Origin: GWE2-51-13 sp942492825
GTDB taxonomy: Bacteria > Bacillota_I > Bacilli_A > Erysipelotrichales > Erysipelotrichaceae
Direction: 5' to 3'
NCBI GenBank assembly: GCA_942492825.1
Contig: OW818635.1
Span: forward strand, 434,001-498,000
DNA length: 64,000 bases
Shown here in pieces: positions 50,324 to 56,916 of this stretch (within the stretch, counting starts at the first letter, position 1; each line of letters begins with the position of its first letter). The position numbers were made by a program, and so were the translations under genes. The notes under the pieces are model-generated. The model was not told the DNA's origin. It was given only the letters and a program-made list of their open reading frames with translations, and did not search any database.

Positions 50324-50902
50324 TTACCCCACCTTCCGCTTCAGTAACAGTCGCAGCGCGATTTTGACATACGCGTCGCTACTTTGCGCGCCGGATTCGG
50401 CCAACTCTTTTTGGATGGCGGAAATTTCCCCGGCTTTATACCCTAGCGCTTTGAGCGCTTCGATCGCATCCATCAGATGCGGATTGCTTACTTGTTCCTT
50501 GGTATGCGATGAAATCAGTTTTCCCTTAAGATCCAAGATGATCTGCGAGGCGGTCTTCGCGCCGACGCCCGGCATGGTTTTCAAATAGGCCACATCCGAT
50601 AATTCGATCGCTTGAATGAGCCGTTCGAACGTCGAACCGGCCAAGATCTGCGACGCGGTCTTGCATCCCAGTCCTTTTACGCTGATCAATTTCACGAACA
50701 GATCATATTCATCCGTATTCAAGAACCCGTAAAGACTTTGTTCGTCTTCGCGGACATAATGATATGTATATAAGAATACCGTCTGATTGAGCGACAAGAT
50801 CTCCGGATGCGAAAAAAAGACACGGTAACCGATGCCTTGGTTTTCGACGATTACCCAGTCGGCTGTAAATCGATGCACTTTTCCGGATATGAATGCGATC
50901 AT
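50324..50902 (-). CDS. ruvA: Holliday junction DNA-binding protein RuvA
   Basis: Tetrameric junction-binding partner of RuvB (192 residues). OB-fold start MIAFISGKVHRFTADWVIVE, two helix-hairpin-helix motifs (VKGLGCKTASQIL; MPGVGAKTASQIILDLKGK) and the C-terminal RuvB-contact helices. AAGGTGAT precedes the ATG. It starts the ruvAB operon just after a promoter with an inverted repeat. Confidence 0.96.
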   Translation of the reverse strand: MIAFISGKVHRFTADWVIVENQGIGYRVFFSHPEILSLNQTVFLYTYHYVREDEQSLYGFLNTDEYDLFVKLISVKGLGCKTASQILAGSTFERLIQAIELSDVAYLKTMPGVGAKTASQIILDLKGKLISSHTKEQVSNPHLMDAIEALKALGYKAGEISAIQKELAESGAQSSDAYVKIALRLLLKRKVG

Positions 50903-50918
50903 GGTATCACCTTGCCCA

Positions 50919-50942
50919 ATTATACCATTGCGGACGGTATAA
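50919..50942 (-). promoter_or_regulatory. ruvAB promoter -10 within an inverted repeat
   Basis: Minus strand: extended -10 TGGTATAAT with the hexamer at 50924-50919; the -35 position is T-rich only. TTATACC (50920-50926) and GGTATAA (50936-50942) are perfect 7-base inverted arms around 9 bases, covering the -10, so a repressor could bind here. It does not match the Bacillus LexA box. Confidence 0.5.
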
Positions 50943-50971
50943 AAAAAGTGGATTCGCCGGAGCTAATCCAC
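50940..50971 (-). terminator. Terminator of obgE
   Basis: Minus strand: GTGGATT (50971-50965), 10-base loop, AATCCAC (50954-50948), then seven T. It contains the obgE stop codon. Confidence 0.87.
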
Positions 50972-52237
50972 AAAGAGGAATTCGGTATCGACCAACTGAA
51001 TGACATCGCCGTCAACGGCGCCTGCTTTACGCAAAGCTTCGTCGACGCCCATGTGACGTACGGCACGCGAGAAACGCGCGATCGTAGTGTCGGACTTCAG
51101 ATCGGCCATCGTATAGAGACGTTCGATCCGTTTTCCGGTCAAGCGCCAGGTATGTTCCGCGACCCGTGTGACCGTGAAGGGTTCTTCCTCGGGAATAAAC
51201 TTGTAATGTACGCCATCTTCCTTGAGTTCTTCCAAAATGAATTCAGGGGTATTCTCCAAGAGTTGCACGGCGCGGAAAAGTACTTCGTCCAAGCCTTCGC
51301 GGATCAGGGTGATCGCTTCGAAGACTTCGATCTCAGGAAACGCTTCTTTGAAACGTTTCAAATTTTCCTGCGCATCGGGCAAATCCATTTTATTGGCGAC
51401 GACCACTTGGGGACGTTCCAACAGACGCATTTGATAGAGTCCGAGTTCGGTATTGATGACGCGATAATCTTCGACGGGATCGCGATGATCTTCGGCACCC
51501 ATGTCGATGATATGGATCAACACGCGACAACGTTCGATATGACGCAGAAATTGCGTACCTAAGCCTTTGCCTTGGCTGGCGCCTTCGATCAGTCCGGGCA
51601 AATCCGCCAAGACGAAAGAACGACCGTCACGTACTTGTACGACGCCGAGGTTGGGAACGATGGTGGTGAAAGGATAGGCTGCGATTTCCGGACGGGCGGC
51701 ACTGACCACCGAAAGAAAGGTGGATTTTCCGACCGAAGGAAAACCGATCAGACCGACATCGGCCAACAACTTCAGTTCGACTAAGATTTCGCGTTCTTCA
51801 CCCGGCGAACCGTGTTCGAAGAAGTCCGGGGCCGGATTACGGGGCGTGGCGAAATGCCAGTTCCCTCTTCCGCCCTTACCGCCGGCTGCGACGATGGCTT
51901 GTTGGCCGGGTCGGATGAGATCGGCAATGATGGCATCGGTGGCAAGATCGCGCACGATGGTACCGGCCGGAACTTTGACGATCAGACTTTCCCCGCGGGC
52001 GCCGCCCATTTTTTTATTTTTACCGTTGACGCCATCGGCTGCCAACAATAACTTATTGAATCGTAAATCTAAAAGCGTCGATTTATTCGAGTCGACTTCG
52101 AAGAGGATACTTCCTCCGTCGCCTCCGTCACCGCCGTACGGACCGCCCAACGGGACATATTTCTCCCGTCGAAACGAAGCCATACCGTTGCCGCCCTTAC
52201 CGGCGCGGACTTTGATTTTAACCCGATCGATGAACAT
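50963..52237 (-). CDS. obgE: GTPase Obg
   Basis: Essential GTPase in 50S assembly and stress response. The 424 residues have the glycine-rich Obg fold (VKIKVRAGKGGNGMASFRRE; GGPYGGDGGDGGS), the G domain (GFPSVGKSTFLSVVSAARPE, DLPGLIEGA, NKMDLPD) and the C-terminal OCT domain. The ATG at 52237 follows AAGGAG and matches the family start MFIDRVKI; an in-frame Met 5 codons upstream lies before that ribosome site. Confidence 0.97.
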   Translation of the reverse strand: MFIDRVKIKVRAGKGGNGMASFRREKYVPLGGPYGGDGGDGGSILFEVDSNKSTLLDLRFNKLLLAADGVNGKNKKMGGARGESLIVKVPAGTIVRDLATDAIIADLIRPGQQAIVAAGGKGGRGNWHFATPRNPAPDFFEHGSPGEEREILVELKLLADVGLIGFPSVGKSTFLSVVSAARPEIAAYPFTTIVPNLGVVQVRDGRSFVLADLPGLIEGASQGKGLGTQFLRHIERCRVLIHIIDMGAEDHRDPVEDYRVINTELGLYQMRLLERPQVVVANKMDLPDAQENLKRFKEAFPEIEVFEAITLIREGLDEVLFRAVQLLENTPEFILEELKEDGVHYKFIPEEEPFTVTRVAEHTWRLTGKRIERLYTMADLKSDTTIARFSRAVRHMGVDEALRKAGAVDGDVIQLVDTEFLFVD

Positions 52238-52249
52238 GAGTACTCCTTT

Positions 52250-52277
52250 CAAACAAAAATCCCCGTAGCGGGGATTT
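52250..52277 (-). terminator. Strong terminator or attenuator between rpmA and obgE
   Basis: Minus strand: AAATCCCCG (52277-52269), TAG-complement loop of 3, CGGGGATTT (52265-52257), then TTTGTTT. It lies between rpmA and obgE, 13 bases before the obgE start. No separate obgE promoter is evident, so partial read-through is likely. Confidence 0.82.
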
Positions 52278-52281
52278 GTTG

Positions 52282-52566
52282 CTAAGCTTGCGGATAAACG
52301 GAAACTTTCGTCTTGTTTTTTCCTAAGCGTTCGAACTTGACGATGCCTCCGACTAACGCGAACAGCGTATCGTCGCCGCCACGCCCGACGTTGGTACCCG
52401 GATGAATTTTTGTGCCGCGTTGACGGTACAGGATGGATCCGGCGTTAGCAAATTGACCGTCCGCTTTCTTGGCGCCCAAACGTTTCGATTGGGAGTCACG
52501 GCCGTTCCGAGTGGAACCGACACCTTTTTTGGAAGCGAACAATTGAATGTCCAACACAAATTTCAT
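52282..52566 (-). CDS. rpmA: Ribosomal protein L27 with cleavable N-terminal extension
   Basis: 50S protein near the peptidyl-transferase centre (94 residues). The mature start is ASKKGVGSTRNGRDSQSKRLG; before it stands MKFVLDIQLF, an extension of the kind removed by Prp in Bacillota so that the tail can reach the active site. The usual end of the extension is FF; here it is LF. AGGAGGTG precedes the ATG. The protease gene lies directly upstream. Confidence 0.97.
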   Translation of the reverse strand: MKFVLDIQLFASKKGVGSTRNGRDSQSKRLGAKKADGQFANAGSILYRQRGTKIHPGTNVGRGGDDTLFALVGGIVKFERLGKNKTKVSVYPQA

Positions 52567-52569
52567 GAT

Positions 52570-52896
52570 TTACACCTCCTCTTTTGAGATATGTATATAC
52601 TTTGAATATTGATTTTCGATGGTTTCCAACTGTATCAGAACAGTGTGGAGAATGATCTGCACATCGCGATTCTCCAAATCCAGCACTTTGATTTCGATCG
52701 AAGCGTCATTTTCATTGCTTAATCGCAACTCGCATGACTGCGAAGCGATTTGATCCAATGCGTTGAGCGCTCCCGTCGCGACGGAACTTACGCCGGCGCA
52801 GACAAGGTCTTCGCCATGCTTGGCAAATGCCGCATGTCCAAAGATCGAAAGCGAATGTATTTTTTGGAGGGACTGCGATACGGAAACCCGGATCAT
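52570..52896 (-). CDS. prp: Ribosomal-processing cysteine protease Prp
   Basis: A 108-residue protease of the YsxB/Prp family that trims L27. The catalytic His is in GHAAFAKHGEDLVCAGVSS (His near residue 20, Cys near 33), with the family spacing. It is encoded between rplU and rpmA, the conserved position. The ATG is one base after the rplU stop, with GAGG upstream inside the rplU end. Confidence 0.94.
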   Translation of the reverse strand: MIRVSVSQSLQKIHSLSIFGHAAFAKHGEDLVCAGVSSVATGALNALDQIASQSCELRLSNENDASIEIKVLDLENRDVQIILHTVLIQLETIENQYSKYIHISKEEV

Positions 52897-52897
52897 A

Positions 52898-53209
52898 CTA
52901 AGCCTCGATGGCTTCGATGACGAGTTTCGTATACGGTTGACGATGGCCGATTTTTCTGCGGGTCGAGCCTTTTTTCGGTTTGTAACGGAAGATCACGATC
53001 TTCTTGTCCTTACCTTGTTTCTCGACTTTCGCGACTACCTTCACGCCTTTGACGTAAGGGGCTCCGAAGCGGGTCGTGCGGTTGGAATAAACCAACACTT
53101 TTTCGAAGACGACTTCAGCGCCTTCTTCGACATCCAATTTTTCTACGAAAATGGATTGTCCGACTTCGACGCGGAGTTGTTTTCCGCCGGTTTCGATGAC
53201 TGCGTACAT
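52898..53209 (-). CDS. rplU: Ribosomal protein L21
   Basis: Primary 23S rRNA-binding protein (103 residues). Family start MYAVIETGGKQLRVEVGQ and end YKPKKGSTRRKIGHRQPYTKL (diagnostic GHRQPYTKL) are clear. The start is the ATG preceded by GAAGGAGGTG; the in-frame upstream sequence is leader RNA. First gene of rplU-prp-rpmA-(obgE). Confidence 0.97.
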   Translation of the reverse strand: MYAVIETGGKQLRVEVGQSIFVEKLDVEEGAEVVFEKVLVYSNRTTRFGAPYVKGVKVVAKVEKQGKDKKIVIFRYKPKKGSTRRKIGHRQPYTKLVIEAIEA

Positions 53210-53316
53210 GGTGTTTGCACCTCCTTCATTTGGTTTGAGACTCGCCGAACTAGGTGGCCTTGTTGGCACTTGAAAACCCGTATCGAGCGGTTGCGTATTC
53301 AGATAGAAAGGCAACG
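53210..53316 (-). promoter_or_regulatory. Structured 5' leader of rplU (possible L21 autoregulatory leader)
   Basis: The leader of about 105 bases can form several small helices on the minus strand: GTTGC with GCAAC, CCG with CGG, and GTGCC with GGCCAC, ahead of the AAGGAGGTG ribosome site. L21 leaders that bind L21 are known in Bacillota; the position fits, but I could not match the consensus in detail. Confidence 0.45.
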
Positions 53317-53322
53317 TAGTAC

Positions 53323-53351
53323 ATTTTAGCATGCTTCGTCAATTTCGTCAA
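53323..53351 (-). promoter_or_regulatory. Promoter of the rplU operon
   Basis: Minus strand: -35 TTGACG (53351-53346), 17-base spacer, -10 TAAAAT (53328-53323) preceded by TGC (extended -10). The -35 overlaps the DUF554 stop. Confidence 0.87.
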
Positions 53352-54055
53352 ATACGACTCCAGAGCATAGCGATGAAATCGAAGAGCGGATGAAAAACAA
53401 TCGGAAGAAACATGGCGGGGATCAAATTGGCGACTTTGATGTCCGAAATCTTCATCATTTTCAGTCCCAATCCGATGATGATGACCGATCCGACGATGCC
53501 CATATCGAAGATGATAGGATCGCTTAATAGCGGTCGCGCAAAGGAACTCAATAACGTAATCGATCCTTGATAGATGAGTATAACGAACGCGGAAAACATG
53601 ACACCGATCCCCATCGTTGAAGCGAAGACGATCGAACCGATAAAGTCGAGCAGACTCTTGGTAATTAACGTGGTGGAGTCATGAAACAATCCGTCGTTAA
53701 GCGCTCCTTGGATCGCCATCGCGCCGACCCCGAAGAGTAAGCTCGCCGTAACGAAACCGGTCGCAAAGGTCCCTTTCGCGTTTTTGGCGACACGCGACTC
53801 CACGAAGAGTCCGAACTTTTCCAATCGCGCTTCGATGTCGATCCATTCGCCCAGAAACGAACCCACCGCGATACATACGATCAACATGGTCCAATTCGTT
53901 ACCTGGATCGAGCCTTCGATCCCCAATAGTACGATGACAAGTCCTAATCCTTTCATCAAAGTCGATGTGATTTTCGTGCTGATTCCGCGATGTAGGAAGA
54001 GTCCGATCAGAGATCCGATGAGGATCGCGAAGAAATTTACCCAAGTGCCAAACAT
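53348..54055 (-). CDS. DUF554 membrane protein (YdfK-like)
   Basis: A 235-residue integral membrane protein of the DUF554 family, with about six or seven membrane segments. Typical parts are the start GTWVNFFAILIGSLIGLFL, GSFLGEWIDIEARLE near residue 65, FVTASLLFGVGAMAIQGALNDGL (diagnostic FGVGAMAIQGA) and the end NLIPAMFLPIVFHPL. The molecular function of the family is unknown. AAGGAAG precedes the ATG, 3 bases after the methyltransferase gene ends. Confidence 0.9.
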   Translation of the reverse strand: MFGTWVNFFAILIGSLIGLFLHRGISTKITSTLMKGLGLVIVLLGIEGSIQVTNWTMLIVCIAVGSFLGEWIDIEARLEKFGLFVESRVAKNAKGTFATGFVTASLLFGVGAMAIQGALNDGLFHDSTTLITKSLLDFIGSIVFASTMGIGVMFSAFVILIYQGSITLLSSFARPLLSDPIIFDMGIVGSVIIIGLGLKMMKISDIKVANLIPAMFLPIVFHPLFDFIAMLWSRI

Positions 54056-54058
54056 AGT

Positions 54059-54715
54059 TTACTCTTCCTTTCGATAAAGAATCGGTGGCATGACAATATT
54101 CCCATCATTTGAATTCAGAACGGCTTCGATACAGACGCCGGTTGCGTTTTTCGTGATGTCGTGATGGATGAAACGGATGCGTTTGACTGTTAAGCCCTGT
54201 TGATCCAAGAGTCGCATCAGTTCCCCAAGTCTTTCAGCCCGGTGAACCATTTGAAATCGACCTTTGTTTTTTAAGAGTCGCTTTACGTTCTTAACCAACG
54301 CTTCCAACGGTAAATAGGATTCTTGACGAGCTGCGTTAATAAACGGATTTGCGTTTGCTTTTCCGCTATCTTTGTAATATGGCGGATTACACAGAATTAC
54401 GTCAAAGGGAGCGGACTTGAACTGATCTAACGCTACGATTTCAAACGTAACGTTTGAAATAAGGTTTTCTTTCGCATTTTCTTGCGCCAATGCGATTGCT
54501 TCCTCAAACACATCGATTCCGACGCCTTCCTTTGCCCCTTTTTCCATGGCGGCAAGCAAGAGAACGCCGTTGTTGGTACCGATATCCAAGATCCGGTCCT
54601 GTTTCTTGACGATCATGAAATCGATCAAGGCCGCCGTATCGGAATTGAATCGGAACATATCGTCACGTTGCCGAATTCGTAGCGATGAGTTTTGAATGGT
54701 ATCGAATTTCGTCAC
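54059..54715 (-). CDS. TrmN6-like tRNA adenine-N6 methyltransferase family protein
   Basis: A 218-residue SAM-dependent methyltransferase with motif I ILDIGTNNGVLLLAAME near residue 43 and motif IV ILCNPPYYK near 105 (NPPY is the N6-adenine signature). Relatives (YabB/YfiC) methylate A37 of tRNA1(Val), but many Gram-positive homologues are untested. The start is GTG with GAGGG upstream; the first Met inside would remove family N-terminal residues. It follows the histidine kinase terminator. Confidence 0.86.
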   Translation of the reverse strand: MTKFDTIQNSSLRIRQRDDMFRFNSDTAALIDFMIVKKQDRILDIGTNNGVLLLAAMEKGAKEGVGIDVFEEAIALAQENAKENLISNVTFEIVALDQFKSAPFDVILCNPPYYKDSGKANANPFINAARQESYLPLEALVKNVKRLLKNKGRFQMVHRAERLGELMRLLDQQGLTVKRIRFIHHDITKNATGVCIEAVLNSNDGNIVMPPILYRKEE

Positions 54716-54753
54716 GTTGTTCCCTCTTGCGTATTAGTATACCTTTTGTGAGT

Positions 54754-54779
54754 AAAAAAGACCATGTATTTCAATGGTC
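54754..54779 (-). terminator. Terminator of the two-component operon
   Basis: Minus strand: GACCAT (54779-54774), 8-base loop, ATGGTC (54765-54760), six T. It overlaps the kinase stop codon. Confidence 0.85.
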
Positions 54780-56211
54780 ATTCTTCGTTTTCGACGACTT
54801 TCACCAAGGGTAGTTCAAACCAGAAAGTACTCCCTTTGCCAAGTTCGCTAAGTACACCGAATTTCGCTTTGTGTTGCGTCAATACCGCCGAGGCGATGGC
54901 CAATCCCAGTCCGGTTCCGGCGGTTTGGCGTTGATAGTGCTTGTCGACTTTATAATAACGATCCCAAATGTAGGGAATGTCTTCTTCGGAAATCCCGTCG
55001 CCGTGGTCGATGACCTCGACGCGTACGATCCCTTCATCCACCAACAGCTGTAAAATGATCTTTTTGTCTTCACCGATATGTTTAATGGCGTTGTTGACGA
55101 AATTGTAAAGTACTTGTCCGATCTTGACCTCGTCCCCTTTGACGATGACTTTCATGAAGGACATGATTTCAACATCGATCTCTTCTTGTTGGATCAAGCC
55201 TTGCATAACGTTGACGGTCTGCTTCAACAGATCAACGACGTCGAACTCTTTCACGTTGAGTTCCAAGACTTTCGATTGGAATTGCGAGAGTTTGGTCATG
55301 TCGTTGACTAAACGATCGAGATGGTTGACTTCGGTCAGAATAACATCCAGGTGTTCTTCACGTTTTTTTGGGTTATCGCCGGATAAATCGCGGATCATTT
55401 CGGTATAGGCTTTGATCATCGTCAAGGGCGTTTTGATGTCATGGGAGACGTTGGCGATCAAATCTTTGCGTAGTTCATCCATTTTCGCCAGTTCCGTGGT
55501 CGCGTAATTCAGCGTTTCGGCCAATTCGGTGATTTCGCCGAATTCGCTCTTCTCGAATTTGACTTTATAATTCCCTTCCGCCAGCTTCTGTGCGCTGCGG
55601 TTCATTTGAATGATGGGTTTGGCCATTCTACCTGAAATCAATAACGCGATCAGCGTGGAAAGAAAGAAAACGATCATCGTGACATAGATGTATTGGTTCT
55701 TGAGGATATCGACGGTCGAGTCTAAGGGTTCTAGCGTCGCGTTAAGAAAAATATAGAAGTTACCGAAATCGATGGTGACCGCTCTTCCGTAAACCAACAT
55801 GCTTTGATTGAGTTGGCTGTTTTCCAACGGTAAGACGAAATCTTTGGTTTTCGATTCTTCGGCACGTTGGATATAGTCCGAAACATTGCGTGGGTTTTCG
55901 ATGACACGTTGGGTCAGATAACATCCTAAGCCGACCGAGTCGACTTGATATAGCAGTTCGCCTTGTGAATTATAGACTACGGCGCAAACGTTGTTGCGGA
56001 CGGCGGTCAGTTGGATCTTGATCCCGATGTTGTCTTCGCGGATCCCCTCTTCGATGATATCGGCGACCATGCGTACGTTATCGGTCCGTTCTTGTTGGTA
56101 ATAGGAAGAAAGGAAAGCGATTTGGAAGATCCAAAGCGTCGCTAAAATACCTACGGTCAGTAGGATGAAATAAATCCAGGTTCGAACGCGGATGCGGCTA
56201 CTGAACTTCAA
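54778..56211 (-). CDS. Sensor histidine kinase (OmpR-type partner, PhoR-like)
   Basis: Membrane sensor kinase (477 residues). Membrane segments lie at about 12-34 and 173-195, enclosing an extracellular sensor of about 138 residues with three Cys (NNVCAVVY, GLGCYL). Then come a HAMP domain (RMAKPIIQMNRSAQKLAEGN), the phospho-His box LIANVSHDIKTPLTMIKAY near 265, and the ATPase boxes NFVNNAIKHI, DHGDGIS and GTGLGLAIASAVL. The start appears to be TTG at 56211 inside the regulator end (14-base overlap); the next Met would remove the first membrane segment. The signal is unknown. Confidence 0.92.
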   Translation of the reverse strand: MKFSSRIRVRTWIYFILLTVGILATLWIFQIAFLSSYYQQERTDNVRMVADIIEEGIREDNIGIKIQLTAVRNNVCAVVYNSQGELLYQVDSVGLGCYLTQRVIENPRNVSDYIQRAEESKTKDFVLPLENSQLNQSMLVYGRAVTIDFGNFYIFLNATLEPLDSTVDILKNQYIYVTMIVFFLSTLIALLISGRMAKPIIQMNRSAQKLAEGNYKVKFEKSEFGEITELAETLNYATTELAKMDELRKDLIANVSHDIKTPLTMIKAYTEMIRDLSGDNPKKREEHLDVILTEVNHLDRLVNDMTKLSQFQSKVLELNVKEFDVVDLLKQTVNVMQGLIQQEEIDVEIMSFMKVIVKGDEVKIGQVLYNFVNNAIKHIGEDKKIILQLLVDEGIVRVEVIDHGDGISEEDIPYIWDRYYKVDKHYQRQTAGTGLGLAIASAVLTQHKAKFGVLSELGKGSTFWFELPLVKVVENEE

Positions 56212-56863
56212 ACTTATACCCTGTACCGCGTACGGTCACGATATAGTCCCGATATTCGCCCAGATTATGCCGCAACATTTTGATGTGGGTGTCCACCGTA
56301 CGGTCATCGCCGAAGTAGTTGTAGTTCCACACTTTATCCAAGAGCACATCGCGCGAGAGCGCCGTGTTCTTATTACGTACCAAGAAAAGCAGTAGGTCGA
56401 ACTCTTTGGGCGTCAAGTTGACTTTTTCGCCGTTGATGAAGACATTGCGGGCATCCACATCGATATTGAGACCGTTGAAGGTCATCGTCATGTTTTCTTT
56501 GCCCATATGCCGATCGACGACCACTTTGATGCGTGCCATCAGTTCTTTGGGACTGAAGGGTTTGACGACATAATCATCGACACCCAGTTCGAAACCGAAC
56601 AGCTTGTCGAATTCTTCTTGGCGTGCCGACAACATGATGACCGGTACGTTCTTGATTTTCTTGATCTGTCGGCAGGCGCTGAATCCATCCAAATAAGGCA
56701 TCATGATGTCCAGCACGACCACGTCGAAATCTTCCTTTTCGACCATTTCAAGCGCTTCGCGCCCGTCTTTGGCTTCTTTGACTTCATAGCCCGAAACTTC
56801 CGCGTATTCACGGACGACTTCGCGGATTTTCACTTCATCGTCGACGATGAGGATTTTTGCCAT
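56198..56863 (-). CDS. OmpR-family response regulator
   Basis: DNA-binding response regulator (221 residues): receiver domain with phospho-acceptor Asp in VVVLDIMMPYLDG near residue 52, Lys in YVVKPFSPKEL, then an OmpR winged helix (LTPKEFDLLLFLVRN; VDTHIKMLRHNLG; VRGTGYKFE). AGGTGGTG precedes the ATG. It is co-translated with the kinase. Direct repeats upstream suggest autoregulation. Confidence 0.96.
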   Translation of the reverse strand: MAKILIVDDEVKIREVVREYAEVSGYEVKEAKDGREALEMVEKEDFDVVVLDIMMPYLDGFSACRQIKKIKNVPVIMLSARQEEFDKLFGFELGVDDYVVKPFSPKELMARIKVVVDRHMGKENMTMTFNGLNIDVDARNVFINGEKVNLTPKEFDLLLFLVRNKNTALSRDVLLDKVWNYNYFGDDRTVDTHIKMLRHNLGEYRDYIVTVRGTGYKFEVQ

Positions 56864-56898
56864 AAGTACACCACCTTTCGTTTAGTTTAGCCGATTCC

Positions 56899-56915
56899 TG
56901 TGACGCTTCTGTGAA
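56899..56915 (-). promoter_or_regulatory. Direct repeats before the response regulator
   Basis: Minus strand: TTCACA (56915-56910) and GTCACA (56904-56899), 11 bases apart, followed 9 bases later by a possible -10 TAAACT (56889-56884). The 11-base period resembles PhoP-type half-site pairs of OmpR-family regulators. Confidence 0.45.
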
Positions 56916-56916
56916 A

